From NCBI RefSeq assembly GCF_001905545.1, contig NZ_LIPD01000007.1, positions 627,045 through 691,044 of the forward strand: DNA of 64,000 bases, given 5' to 3'. The first letter of the stretch is position 1. Every line of letters starts with the position of its first letter. The notes under the pieces were generated by a model, which saw only the letters and a list, made by a program, of their open reading frames with translations, searched no databases and was not told the DNA's origin. Shown piece by piece: positions 23,614 through 31,795 of this stretch. Made by a program: the position numbers and the translations under genes. This DNA comes from Streptomyces sp. CB02056. GTDB taxonomy: Bacteria > Actinomycetota > Actinomycetes > Streptomycetales > Streptomycetaceae.

Positions 23614-24759
23614 ATGAGCACCGAACCCGTTTCCGGCGGCATCCCCGTGCACCCCACCTTCCCCTCCGACCGCCTCCGTCACAACCCCGACGGCCCCGTC
23701 CTGCTGGTCGGCGGCTACGGCACCGTCGGCACCGAACTCGCCCGGCTCGCCTCCCCCTCCTGGCCGCTGCTGCTCACCGGCCGCTCCGAGCAGCGCGGCG
23801 GCGCCCTCGCCGCCGAACTGGACGACGCCACCGCCCGCCGCTGGGACCTCGCCGACCCCGAGCCGTTCACCGCCGCCGTACGGGCGGTGGTCGGGGTGGT
23901 CAACGACCCGGACGACCGGGTGCTGCGGGCCGCCGTCCGCGCGGGCGTCCCGTACGTGGACGTCACCCGCTGGACCGCCCGGCTCCAGCGGGCCGCCACG
24001 CTCGCCGCCCTGCTGCGCCCGACCGCCCCGGTGCTGCTCTCCTCGGCCTGGATGGGCGGGGTGACCAGCCTGGTCGCCGCCGCCCTGGCGGACCGGCTGG
24101 GCGGGGCCGAGCGGATCGAGACCGCCATCCGCTGGGACCTCGCGGACCGGGCCGGCGCCGACTCGGTGGAGTTCATGGACCGCCTGGGGCTCGACTACGA
24201 GGTGATGCAGGACGGCCGACGCCGCTCCGTCGTGCCGCTCAGCCGCCCGCGGACCGTCCGGATCGGCGACGCCCCGACGCTGGTCGCCGGGATCGACACC
24301 CCCGAGCAGTTCACCCTCCCGCTCACCCTGGGCACCACCACCGCCGCCACCCGGATCGGCTTCAGCTCGCGCTCCTCCACCACCGCCCTGCTCGCGGCCC
24401 GGCACGCCGGCTTCTTCCGCTGGGGCCGCGGTGACCGCTGGGAGCCGGCCCGCCGCGCCCTGCTCTACTCCCCCGGCGAGGGCGGCACCGCCCTGCTGCG
24501 CACCGACGTCACCTCCGGCGGACGCACCCTCACCGCCACCGTCGAGGACCGGGCCGGCCAGGCCAGACTCACCGCCGTCGGCGCCCTGCTGGCGCTGCGC
24601 CGGGCGCTCGGCACGGACGGCGCCCCGCCGCCCGCCGGGGTGGCCTTCCCGGAGCAGACCCCGCGCCCCGGGCGGGTGCTGGAGGACCTGGCGGCCCTCG
24701 GCGTCACCGTCACGGTCACCGCGGCCGACGGCGCGCGCGGCACGGAGGCGGCGGCATGA
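23614..24759 (+). CDS. Saccharopine-dehydrogenase-like NAD(P)-binding protein
   Basis: The 381-aa protein has an N-terminal Rossmann motif VLLVGGYGTVGTELARL (about 29-45). It follows the saccharopine-dehydrogenase-like pattern: VVGVVNDPDDRVLRAAVRAGVPYVDVTRW, then a large substrate domain. Members outside lysine metabolism are trans-acting enoyl reductases or oxidoreductases of unknown substrate. The start is leaderless, 7 nt after TATATT. The stop overlaps the TetR start (ATGA), so repressor and enzyme are translationally coupled. With the divergent hydrolase it forms a small inducible module, perhaps for detoxification or catabolism of an ester or lactone. That role is inferred from arrangement only. 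Confidence 0.8.
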   Translation: MSTEPVSGGIPVHPTFPSDRLRHNPDGPVLLVGGYGTVGTELARLASPSWPLLLTGRSEQRGGALAAELDDATARRWDLADPEPFTAAVRAVVGVVNDPDDRVLRAAVRAGVPYVDVTRWTARLQRAATLAALLRPTAPVLLSSAWMGGVTSLVAAALADRLGGAERIETAIRWDLADRAGADSVEFMDRLGLDYEVMQDGRRRSVVPLSRPRTVRIGDAPTLVAGIDTPEQFTLPLTLGTTTAATRIGFSSRSSTTALLAARHAGFFRWGRGDRWEPARRALLYSPGEGGTALLRTDVTSGGRTLTATVEDRAGQARLTAVGALLALRRALGTDGAPPPAGVAFPEQTPRPGRVLEDLAALGVTVTVTAADGARGTEAAA

Positions 24760-25337
24760 GCAGCGTCCGGGGCCTGAGCGGCAAGGGTGCCCAGAAGCGG
24801 GAGCAACTGCTCGACACGGCGGAGGAGTTGCTGGTCACCACGGGCAGCGGCGAGCTGTCCATGCGGGCGGTGGCCGCCGCCGCGGGCGTCCGCCTCGGGC
24901 ACCTCCAGCACTACTTCCCGACCCACGCCGAGCTGGTGGCCGCCGTGCTGGAGCGCGTCCTCGCCCGCTCGGTGGAACGGCTCGCGCCGCTGCTCGACCC
25001 GGGCCGCGACGAGGACGCCCTGCTCCGCGAACTGCTCGCCGAGCAGCAGGACGCGCGCCTGGTCCGCCTGTTCGCCGAACTGTGGGCGCTGGCCGCCCGC
25101 GACCCCTCGGTGGCCGCCGCCGTCCGGGCCTTCTACGACCGCTACCAGGAGCTGGTCGCCTGCTTCCTCGCCGAACGCCGCCCGGCCCTGACGGAGGAGG
25201 AACGGCGCTCCCGCGCCCGGGTGTTCGTCATGCTGATCGAGGGCGCCTCGCTCTTCCGCTCCGGCCTGGCCGGCACCGCGGACGCGGCGGCGGACGCCGA
25301 ACTCCTGCGCACCGCCGGGGCGTTGCTGGGCCCGTAG
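24756..25337 (+). CDS. TetR-family repressor of the hydrolase/dehydrogenase module
   Basis: The 193-aa protein has an N-terminal TetR helix-turn-helix (REQLLDTAEELLVTTGSGELSMRAVAAAAGV, then LGHLQHYFPTHAELV, about residues 15-62) and a short helical ligand domain with ARLVRLFAELWALAARDPSV. The LQHYFPT recognition-helix region is typical of the BetI/AcrR-like branch. It is coupled to the dehydrogenase gene by ATGA. The palindrome at 23587-23602 lies between the two divergent target genes. It converges with the PPOX gene after only 6 bp, with no terminator visible in the gap. The inducer is unknown. Confidence 0.9.
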   Translation: MSSVRGLSGKGAQKREQLLDTAEELLVTTGSGELSMRAVAAAAGVRLGHLQHYFPTHAELVAAVLERVLARSVERLAPLLDPGRDEDALLRELLAEQQDARLVRLFAELWALAARDPSVAAAVRAFYDRYQELVACFLAERRPALTEEERRSRARVFVMLIEGASLFRSGLAGTADAAADAELLRTAGALLGP

Positions 25338-25343
25338 GCCCTT

Positions 25344-25790
25344 TCAGGCCAGCCGGCGGCCGATGACGAGTTCCGGGCGGATACGGATGCGGACCGTGCC
25401 GCCCGGGTCGGCCGCCCTGGTGGCCGGGCGGACCTGGGCGCGGCCGAGGACGGTGACGAACCAGCCGGAGCCGTCCCGGCCGTCCACCTCGTCGGCCTCG
25501 AAGGCGATCACGGCGCCGTCCACCGCCCGGGCCAGTTCGGAGCCGGCCGGGGCCGAGAGCAGCACTCCGCCGGGGGCCAGCCGGAACGGCACCGGCAGGA
25601 CGGCCGGGAGGGCGTCCACCGTGTAGACCACCCGGCCGACGTCGGCCCGGGCCAGCAGCTCCAGCGACCGCTTCCGGTCGAGTTCGCGCAGTTCCGGAAG
25701 GTCGGGACGGTCGGCCGGGACGGGGCGGTCGTGCGGGACAGGCCGGGGGGACGGGACGGGCCGGGGAGACGGGACGTGGTCGCGGTTCAT
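25344..25790 (-). CDS. PPOX-fold protein with Pro-rich N terminus
   Basis: The 148-aa protein has an N-terminal Pro/Arg repeat (VPSPRPVPSPRPVP, about 6-27) followed by a pyridoxamine-5-phosphate-oxidase-like split barrel: ELDRKRSLELLARADVGRVVYTVDALPAVLPVPFRLA, FEADEVDG, GWFVTVLGRAQV. This short PPOX type occurs in mycobacterial DevR regulons (Rv2004/Rv3129-like neighbourhoods) and usually binds a flavin. Two DevR-like boxes lie in its 157-bp upstream region, with their centres about 45 and 101 bp from the start, and the DevR-like regulator gene is directly upstream on the same strand. The N-terminal repeats look like slippage products; a later start cannot be excluded. Confidence 0.82.
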   Translation of the reverse strand: MNRDHVPSPRPVPSPRPVPHDRPVPADRPDLPELRELDRKRSLELLARADVGRVVYTVDALPAVLPVPFRLAPGGVLLSAPAGSELARAVDGAVIAFEADEVDGRDGSGWFVTVLGRAQVRPATRAADPGGTVRIRIRPELVIGRRLA

Positions 25791-25827
25791 GCGAGCGATG
25801 CTCGCCCGGGCCCGGGCCGGGCCGCGA

Positions 25828-25841
25828 GGGCCGATGGTCCC
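25828..25841. promoter_or_regulatory. DevR/OsdR-like box (proximal) upstream of PPOX gene
   Basis: GGGCCGATGGTCCC matches GGGMCNNNNGKCCC. Its centre is about 45 bp upstream of the PPOX start, where an activator would contact RNA polymerase. Confidence 0.55.
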
Positions 25842-25884
25842 GGCGGGGCCCGGCGAGGGCCCCGCCCGGCGGGCCGTCGGCCCC

Positions 25885-25898
25885 GGGCCCCACGGCCC
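25885..25898. promoter_or_regulatory. DevR/OsdR-like box (distal) upstream of PPOX gene
   Basis: GGGCCCCACGGCCC matches the same consensus, 57 bp upstream of the proximal copy. Confidence 0.45.
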
Positions 25899-25947
25899 AC
25901 GGCCCTGCCCGACGGGACCCGGAGGACCCGCCGGGCAGGGCCCGGGG

Positions 25948-26667
25948 TCAGTACCGGCCGGAGCGCAGCACGGAGGGCTGCGGGGCGGCGGAGGCCTGGC
26001 GCAGCTCGGTGGCGATCAGGGCCGCCTGCACCCGGCGCTCGACGCCGAGCTTGGCGAGCAGCCGCGAGACGTGGTTCTTGACGGTCTTCTCGGCGAGGTA
26101 GAGCCGCTCGCCGATCTGCCGGTTGGTCAGGCCCTCGCCGATGAGTTCGAGGACCTCCTGCTCGCGCACGGTCAGGCCCGGTCCGGTGGTGACCGGCTGG
26201 GCGGGCTCGGCGTCGCTGCGCAGGCGGTTCAGCAGGCGGGTCGCGGCGCCGGGGTCGAGCATCGAGCGCCCGGAGGCGACGGTGCGGACGGCGGCGACCA
26301 GGTCGGTCCCGCTGATCTGCTTGAGCACGTACCCGGCGGCGCCCGCCATCACGGCGTCCAGCAGTGCCTCCTCGTCGTCGAAGGAGGTCAGCATCAGGCA
26401 GGCCAGCCCGGGCATCCGCGAGCGCAGCTCACGGCAGACCGAGACGCCGTCGCCGTCGCCCAGCCGGACGTCCAGCACGGCCACGTCGGGCCGCAGGGCC
26501 GGCACCCGGACGAGCGCCTGCTCGGCCGTCGCCGCCTCGCCGACCACCTCCAGGTCCGGCTCGCCGTCCAGCAGGTCGTGCACCCCGCGGCGCACCACCT
26601 CGTGGTCGTCCAGCAGGAACACCCGGACCGGTGCCGAAGCCTCGGCACCCTCCGTCTTGGTCGCCAT
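25948..26667 (-). CDS. DevR/OsdR-like LuxR response regulator
   Basis: The 239-aa NarL/FixJ-type regulator has receiver residues LLDDHEVVRRGV, phospho-acceptor D66 (AVLDVRLGDG), LMLTSFDDEEALLDAVMAGAAGYVLKQI, and a C-terminal LuxR HTH (LTVREQEVLELIGEGLTNRQIG, then LAEKTVKNHVSRLLAKLGVERRVQAA). The SFDDEEALLDA and AEKTVKNHVSRLLAKLG stretches are very close to mycobacterial DevR. The likely partner is the GAF-GAF kinase at 20975. ATG 26667 was preferred over a GTG three bases upstream because GGTGGAG is then well spaced. A DevR-like box about 88 bp upstream suggests autoregulation. Confidence 0.93.
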   Translation of the reverse strand: MATKTEGAEASAPVRVFLLDDHEVVRRGVHDLLDGEPDLEVVGEAATAEQALVRVPALRPDVAVLDVRLGDGDGVSVCRELRSRMPGLACLMLTSFDDEEALLDAVMAGAAGYVLKQISGTDLVAAVRTVASGRSMLDPGAATRLLNRLRSDAEPAQPVTTGPGLTVREQEVLELIGEGLTNRQIGERLYLAEKTVKNHVSRLLAKLGVERRVQAALIATELRQASAAPQPSVLRSGRY

Positions 26668-26748
26668 CACGCGGCTCCACCTTCGTCACCCCCGCACACT
26701 CCCAGCGGGGCCCAGGGCATCATCCCCCCGCGACCGGCCGCGGGCCCA

Positions 26749-26762
26749 GGGCCCAACGGCCC
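26749..26762. promoter_or_regulatory. DevR/OsdR-like box upstream of the LuxR regulator
   Basis: GGGCCCAACGGCCC matches GGGMCNNNNGKCCC about 88 bp upstream of the regulator start. A related but longer palindrome, GGACCCGTACGGGCCC, lies at 26781-26796 and has different half-site spacing. Confidence 0.5.
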
Positions 26763-26825
26763 CATTCGGACCGGGCCGCAGGACCCGTACGGGCCCCGAC
26801 CCCGACCGGGCCGGTCCGGGCGCCC

Positions 26826-27359
26826 TCAGCGCCCCTGCCGCCGGACGTTCCCCAGCCCCATCAGCAGGAAGGCGAGCGCGACGCCCGCGCCGCTGACCGC
26901 CGCGAGCACCACCCGGGGCACGACCTCGCCGCCGCCGGACAGCAGGATGGCCGCCGCTCCGAGCAGGGCGACGGCCGCACCGACCACCAGCCAGCCCGCC
27001 AGGGCCAGCGCCGGCGGCCGGTTGGAGCGCGGGGCGGGCCCCGCGTCCAGGGCGGCCCAGCGGACCGCCGTCTCCCGTACCTCCCGGCGGCGGTCCACCA
27101 GGGCCCGCACCCGCAGCGCCGCGCCGCCCACCAGTCCGGCGAGCGCGATCTGGGCGGCGGGCCGCCAGTCCGACAGGACGAGCAGCAGCCCGCCCGCGAG
27201 CGCGAGCCCGGCCCACCAGAGCACGCAGGCCGCGGCGGCCGTACGGGTGGAGCGGGGCCGGTCGGCGCCGGCCTGGAGGTCGGCGATGGCGGGCAGGTAC
27301 CAGACACAGCCGCTCGCGGTGAGGGCGGCGGTGCCGATGGCGAGAACGGTGTGGTTCAC
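26826..27359 (-). CDS. Four-helix membrane protein of unknown function
   Basis: The 177-aa protein has four membrane segments: about 4-26, 45-65 (ACVLWWAGLALAGGLLLVLS), 118-140 and 148-168 (VVLAAVSGAGVALAFLLMG). A cytoplasmic loop rich in Arg (RVRALVDRRREVRETAVRW) lies in the middle. I do not recognise the family. It lies 130 bp downstream of the cytochrome oxidase gene on the same strand, separated by a hairpin, so it may be read partly through from that promoter. Its position in the dormancy locus, between oxidase and regulator, hints at a respiratory or envelope role, but nothing in the sequence shows this. Confidence 0.7.
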   Translation of the reverse strand: MNHTVLAIGTAALTASGCVWYLPAIADLQAGADRPRSTRTAAAACVLWWAGLALAGGLLLVLSDWRPAAQIALAGLVGGAALRVRALVDRRREVRETAVRWAALDAGPAPRSNRPPALALAGWLVVGAAVALLGAAAILLSGGGEVVPRVVLAAVSGAGVALAFLLMGLGNVRRQGR

Positions 27360-27388
27360 GACCCGGCCTTCCTGGTCACGAAGGGGTT

Positions 27389-27415
27389 GGTGAGGAGGGT
27401 GAGGAGGGTGAGGAG
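27389..27415. repeat. 9-bp tandem repeat, three units
   Basis: GGTGAGGAG occurs three times without gaps, 30 bp upstream of the start of the minus-strand membrane protein gene, where it forms a pyrimidine-rich leader on that strand. Confidence 0.8.
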
Positions 27416-27429
27416 CGGAGCGGACGGGG

Positions 27430-27471
27430 CCGTCCCCGCCCGCCCGGGGGCAGCGACGCGGGCGGGGACGG
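27430..27471 (-). terminator. Hairpin after the cytochrome oxidase gene
   Basis: Perfect 14-bp arms (CCGTCCCCGCCCGC at 27430 and its complement at 27458-27471) with a 14-nt loop start 19 bp after the ctaD stop codon. Confidence 0.65.
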
Positions 27472-27489
27472 CGTTCGGGGGGAGCGGAC

Positions 27490-29295
27490 TCAGCCGTCCG
27501 AGGAGGGCGAGTCGGTGGAGGCGGACGCCACCCGCGCCCGGTCGGCCCGGCTCAGCGGCCGGTCGTACTTCGCCGGCTCCACGTCGCCCAGGTGCGTGGC
27601 GGGCTTGCCGCTGTGCTCCAGGACGTCCCGGGCCGCGATGTCCGGGTGGTGGAGGTCGAAGGCCGGGGATTCGGAGCGGATCCGCGGCAGCTTGACGAAG
27701 TTGTGCCGCGGCGGGGGGCAGGAGGTCGCCCACTCCAGCGAGCGGCCCCAGCCCCACGGGTCGTCCTCGGTGACCTTCTCGCCGTACTTGGCGGTCTTCC
27801 AGACGTTGTAGAGGAACGGCAGGATCGACAGGCCGAGCAGGAACGAGCCGATGGTCGAGACGGTGTTCAGGGTGGTGAAGCCGTCCGAGGCCAGGTAGTC
27901 GGCGTAGCGGCGCGGCATGCCCTGGGCGCCCAGCCAGTGCTGGACCAGAAAGGTGGCGTGGAAGCCGACGGTCAGGGTCCAGAAGGTGATCCGGCCGAGC
28001 CGCTCGTCGAGCTTCTTGCCGGTCATCTTCGGCCACCAGAAGTGGAAGCCGGCGAACATCGCGTAGACCACGGTGCCGAACAGCGTGTAGTGGAAGTGCG
28101 CGACCACGAAGTACGAGTCGGAGACGTGGAAGTCGATCGGCGGGGCCGCGAGCAGCACGCCGGTCAGGCCGCCGAAGAGGAAGGTGACCAGGAAGCCGAC
28201 CGTCCAGAGCATCGGGGTCTCGAAACTCAGTGAGCCCCTCCACATGGTGCCGACCCAGTTGAAGAACTTCACCCCGGTCGGGACGGCGATCAGGAAGGTC
28301 ATGAAGGAGAAGAACGGCAGCAGGACCTGCCCGGTGACGTACATGTGGTGCGCCCACACCGTCACCGACAGGCCGGCGATCGCGATGGTGGCCGCGATCA
28401 GGCCGGAGTAGCCGAACATCGGCTTGCGACTGAAGACCGGGATGACCTCCGAGACGATGCCGAAGAACGGCAGCGCCAGGATGTACACCTCGGGATGGCC
28501 GAAGAACCAGAACAGGTGTTGCCAGAGCATCGCCCCGCCGTTGGCCGGGTCGAAGACGTGCGAGCCGAACTTGCGGTCGCACTCCAGCGCCAGCAGCGCG
28601 GCGGCCAGCACCGGGAAGACCAGCAGCACCAGCACCGAGGTCAGCAGCACGTTCCAGCAGAAGATGGACATCCGGAACATGGTCATTCCGGGCGCGCGCA
28701 TGCAGATGATGGTGGTGATGAAGTTGACGGCGCCGAAGATGCTGCCGAAGCCGGACAGCGTCACGCCCATGATCCACATGTCGGCGCCGACGCCGGGCGA
28801 GTGGATCGCGTCGGACAGCGGCGCGTAGAGGAACCAGCCGAAGTCGGCGGCGCCCTGCGGGGTCGCGAAGCCGGCCGCGGCGATCAGCGAGCCGAACATG
28901 AACAGCCAGTAGGACAGCATGTTCAGCCGCGGGAAGGCGACGTCCGGCGCGCCGAGCTGGAGCGGCATGATCCAGTTGGCGAAGCCGGTGAACAGCGGCA
29001 TCGCGAACAGCAGCAGCATCACCGAGCCGTGCATGGTGAACGCCTGGTTGAACTGCTCGTTGGAGAGGATCTGCGTTCCGGGCCGGGCGAGTTCGGCGCG
29101 CATGACCAGGGCGAGGATGCCGCCGATCAGGAAGAACGCGAACGAGGACACCAGGTACATGGTGCCGATCGTCTTGTGGTCGGTGGTGGTCAGCAGTCTG
29201 ACCAGGGCCGAACCGGGCCTCCTGGCCCTGACCGCCCCTGCGGGGAGGGTCGTCGGCGGTGAGGTGGGGTCGCCCTGTGCCTGGGTGGCGCTCAA
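27490..29295 (-). CDS. ctaD: Cytochrome c oxidase subunit I (unpaired)
   Basis: The 601-aa protein has 12 membrane helices and the full haem-copper set: haem a ligand in FTMHGSVML, CuB His and cross-linked Tyr in WFFGHPEVYI, the HH pair in VWAHHMYVTG, and haem a3/a ligands in VVAHFHYTLFG. The proton-channel segment PLQLGAPDVAFPRLN is intact. The start is an unusual TTG at 29295, chosen because GAAGGAG sits 7 bases before it and no ATG or GTG with a site fits. Subunits II, III and IV and haem A synthesis genes are not in the window, so this is a second, stand-alone copy. Two DevR-like boxes upstream suggest hypoxic induction. Confidence 0.95.
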   Translation of the reverse strand: MSATQAQGDPTSPPTTLPAGAVRARRPGSALVRLLTTTDHKTIGTMYLVSSFAFFLIGGILALVMRAELARPGTQILSNEQFNQAFTMHGSVMLLLFAMPLFTGFANWIMPLQLGAPDVAFPRLNMLSYWLFMFGSLIAAAGFATPQGAADFGWFLYAPLSDAIHSPGVGADMWIMGVTLSGFGSIFGAVNFITTIICMRAPGMTMFRMSIFCWNVLLTSVLVLLVFPVLAAALLALECDRKFGSHVFDPANGGAMLWQHLFWFFGHPEVYILALPFFGIVSEVIPVFSRKPMFGYSGLIAATIAIAGLSVTVWAHHMYVTGQVLLPFFSFMTFLIAVPTGVKFFNWVGTMWRGSLSFETPMLWTVGFLVTFLFGGLTGVLLAAPPIDFHVSDSYFVVAHFHYTLFGTVVYAMFAGFHFWWPKMTGKKLDERLGRITFWTLTVGFHATFLVQHWLGAQGMPRRYADYLASDGFTTLNTVSTIGSFLLGLSILPFLYNVWKTAKYGEKVTEDDPWGWGRSLEWATSCPPPRHNFVKLPRIRSESPAFDLHHPDIAARDVLEHSGKPATHLGDVEPAKYDRPLSRADRARVASASTDSPSSDG

Positions 29296-29367
29296 GGACG
29301 CACTCCTTCGGAACGTCGTGCGAATGGGTGGCGCTCCATGATCCGAACAGGCCGCCTCCGCACCCCA

Positions 29368-29381
29368 GGGCCCTTCGGCCC
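29368..29381. promoter_or_regulatory. DevR/OsdR-like box (proximal) upstream of ctaD
   Basis: GGGCCCTTCGGCCC matches GGGMCNNNNGKCCC; its centre is about 79 bp upstream of the TTG start. Confidence 0.5.
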
Positions 29382-29390
29382 GCCCGTCCG

Positions 29391-29404
29391 GGGCCGCTGG
29401 GCCC
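29391..29404. promoter_or_regulatory. DevR/OsdR-like box (distal) upstream of ctaD
   Basis: GGGCCGCTGGGCCC matches the same consensus. It is 23 bp, about two helical turns, from the proximal box, which favours cooperative binding. Confidence 0.5.
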
Positions 29405-29788
29405 GAGTTCCCGGCCCCCGACCGGGACCTCCCGACCGCGCGACCGGGACCTCCTGTCCGCTCGGCCACCGCCTGCCGTCCGCGCGTACGCCGCCTCCTG
29501 ACCGGCCGTCGGGCCGCCGCCCGCGACCGCGCCGCCCGCTCGGGCCGCGCTCGCCGCGGCGCTGAGCCCCGGTCGAGAACCGCCGGAACGCGCCCCTCCC
29601 CACCGCCCCGCGCACCCGTCCGGCGGCGCCCCGCGCGCCGTCCGTCCGCCCGGCCCGGCCGCCCCCCGCCACCGGGCCCGACCTGCCGGAACGCCGTCCG
29701 TACAGCCGTACGAAACCCCCCGTCGATCCCGCCTTCCGGCACCCCGGTTGTGCGGCCGATGTGACCGAAGCCGGTCGATTCCGTGGCC

Positions 29789-29817
29789 TTCAGCGCCGAT
29801 CGGCCGTCAAGTAGCCT
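29789..29817 (+). promoter_or_regulatory. Promoter candidate for the SARP gene
   Basis: TTCAGC (29789-29794) and TAGCCT (29812-29817) are separated by 17 bp and lie 75 bp upstream of the ATG. This is a typical vegetative promoter spacing; the -35 match is modest. Confidence 0.4.
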
Positions 29818-29892
29818 GCGCCCACCACCGCACGGCCCCCACCACCTGCTACACCGCCGCACTGCCGCCGCCCACGCCCCGGAGGTACGCCG

Positions 29893-31779
29893 ATGCCCCT
29901 GGCCCAGCCCGCCACCCCCACCCGGCTGCGCTTCGCCGTCCTCGGCCCGCTCACCGGCGAGGCCGGCGGCCGCCCGCTGGCCCTCGGCCCGCTGAAGCAG
30001 CGGCTGGTCCTGGCCGTCCTGCTGAGCCGCGCCAACACCGCCGTCCCGGTCGACCTGCTCACCGACGCGGTCTGGCCCGAGGAGCCGCCGCGCACCGCCC
30101 GGAAGAACCTCCAGGTCTACATCTGCACCCTGCGCACCCTGCTCGGCCGCGAGGAGGGGCCCGACCGGCTGTCGCACTCGGCCGCCGGCTACCTGCTGCG
30201 GGTCGCCGAGCCCGAGCTGGACCTGCTCCGGTTCCGGGCCCTCGCCCGGGCCGGCCGGGCCGCCGCCGACGGCGGTGCGCTCGCCCCCGCCGCCCGGCTG
30301 CTGCGCCAGGCCCTCGACCTCTGGCAGGGCCCGCCGCTCGCCGACCTGCGCCGCTCCCCCGCCGTCGCGGCGGAGGCCGACCGACTGGAGGCCCGCTGCC
30401 TGGGCGTCCACGAGGACTGGGCGGAGACCGAGTTGGAGCTCGGCAACGCCGGCGCCGTCGCCGAGGACCTGGCCGAACTCGCCGAGCGCCACCCGCTGCG
30501 CGAACGCCTCCAGGCCGCCCGGATGAACGCCCTCCACCTCTCCGGCCGACAGGCCGAGGCGCTCGCCGTCTACGACACCCACCGCCAGCTGCTCGCGCGG
30601 GAGTTGGGCCTGGAGCCGAGCCCCGCGCTGACCGCCCGCTACCGCGAACTGCTCGCCCGTGGCCGCTCCCTGCCCACCGCCGCCCGCCCGGACCGCGGCA
30701 CCGGCCCGGGCGGCTCCCTGCTGCCCGCCGACACCGCCGACTTCACCGGAAGGACCGACGAACTACGCCAGCTCGTCGACGAGTTGGGCTCCGGCGGCGG
30801 ACGTGTCGCGGTGCTCACCGGCCCGGCCGGCAGCGGCAAGACCGCGCTCGCCGTACACGCCGGCCACCTGCTCGCCGACCGCTTCCCGGACGGCCGGGTA
30901 CTGGTCCGGCTGCGCACCGAGGACGGCGCCGCCCGCCCGCTGCCCGAGGTGCTCGCCGAACTCGCCGCCCTCACCGGCCGCCCGGGCGCCGCACCGGCCG
31001 ACACCGCCCGGGCCGCCGCGCTCTGGCGTGCCTCGCTCGCCGGCCGCCGGCTGCTGCTGGTCCTGGACGACGCCCCCGGCGAGGCCGTGGTCCGCGAGCT
31101 GCTGCCGGGCTTCGGCCCGAGCGCCGTCCTGGTCACCTCCCGCGGCCAGCTGGCCGGCCTCGCCTCGGTGCGCCGCATCGCCGTCCCGCCGCTCGCCCCC
31201 GCCGAGGCCCTGGACCTGCTCGGCCGCATCGTCGGCACCGGCCGCACCGGCGCCGACCGCGCCGCCGCCGCCCGGATCGCGGCCGCCTGCGGGCTGCTGC
31301 CGCTCGCCGTACGGGTCGCGGGCACCCGGCTGGCCGTACTGCGCCACCTCCCGCTGGCCGAGTACGCGGCCCGGCTGGAGGACCCGGCGGGCGCCCTGGA
31401 CGAACTGGTCGCCGGAGACGTCACCGTCCGGGCCCGGCTGGACTCCGGCTGGCGCGACCTCACCGACCAGGGCCGGCTCGCCCTCGCCCGGCTCGCCGCC
31501 CTGCCGCTCGCCCTGCTCTTCACCCTCCCGGAGGCCGCCGCCGCCCTCGGCCGGCCCGAACGGCTCGCCCTGCGCACCCTGGAGGCGCTCACCGACACCG
31601 GGGCGGTCACCTCCCCCACCGGCGAGGTCACCGCCCACGCCGCGCTGTACGCCCTGCCCCGGCTCACCCATCTGCACGCCCGGGAGCGGGCGGTGCGGAC
31701 CGCCGTCGGGGCACCGGAGACCGTCGGGGCACCGCAGACCACCGTCGCGGCGCCCGCGCGGTCCCCGGAACCCGTGTGA
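29893..31779 (+). CDS. SARP-family regulator with NB-ARC ATPase domain (AfsR-like, no TPR)
   Basis: The 628-aa protein has an N-terminal OmpR-type winged helix (RLRFAVLGPLTGEAGGRPLALGPLKQRLVLAVLL; PEEPPRTARKNLQVYI), a bacterial transcriptional activator domain (about 100-250, ending GLEPSPALTARYRELL), then an NB-ARC ATPase (Walker A GPAGSGKTAL about 314-323; LLLVLDDAPG Walker B; TSRGQLAGL). It ends near residue 628 with a degenerate C terminus and lacks the TPR sensor of full-length AfsR-type proteins. It is convergent with the LanKC gene (16-bp gap). It is a plausible pathway regulator of the lanthipeptide cluster, but the convergent layout is also compatible with an unrelated target. Confidence 0.92.
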   Translation: MPLAQPATPTRLRFAVLGPLTGEAGGRPLALGPLKQRLVLAVLLSRANTAVPVDLLTDAVWPEEPPRTARKNLQVYICTLRTLLGREEGPDRLSHSAAGYLLRVAEPELDLLRFRALARAGRAAADGGALAPAARLLRQALDLWQGPPLADLRRSPAVAAEADRLEARCLGVHEDWAETELELGNAGAVAEDLAELAERHPLRERLQAARMNALHLSGRQAEALAVYDTHRQLLARELGLEPSPALTARYRELLARGRSLPTAARPDRGTGPGGSLLPADTADFTGRTDELRQLVDELGSGGGRVAVLTGPAGSGKTALAVHAGHLLADRFPDGRVLVRLRTEDGAARPLPEVLAELAALTGRPGAAPADTARAAALWRASLAGRRLLLVLDDAPGEAVVRELLPGFGPSAVLVTSRGQLAGLASVRRIAVPPLAPAEALDLLGRIVGTGRTGADRAAAARIAAACGLLPLAVRVAGTRLAVLRHLPLAEYAARLEDPAGALDELVAGDVTVRARLDSGWRDLTDQGRLALARLAALPLALLFTLPEAAAALGRPERLALRTLEALTDTGAVTSPTGEVTAHAALYALPRLTHLHARERAVRTAVGAPETVGAPQTTVAAPARSPEPV

Positions 31780-31795
31780 CAGCCCCAGGAGCCGC

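Larger units (their letters stand above)
29296..29892. other. 597-bp divergent intergenic region between ctaD and SARP gene
   Basis: No gene is supported here. The ctaD side holds two DevR-like boxes. The centre (about 29420-29740) is featureless Arg/Pro-type GC-rich sequence. The SARP side holds GACCG-AAGC-CGGTC (29763-29776) and a promoter candidate. Confidence 0.6.

Noticed and set aside
26781..26796. GGACCCGTACGGGCCC considered as an eighth DevR-like box
   Set aside because: It is palindromic but its half-sites are two bases further apart than in the seven accepted boxes, so it was left out of the count.
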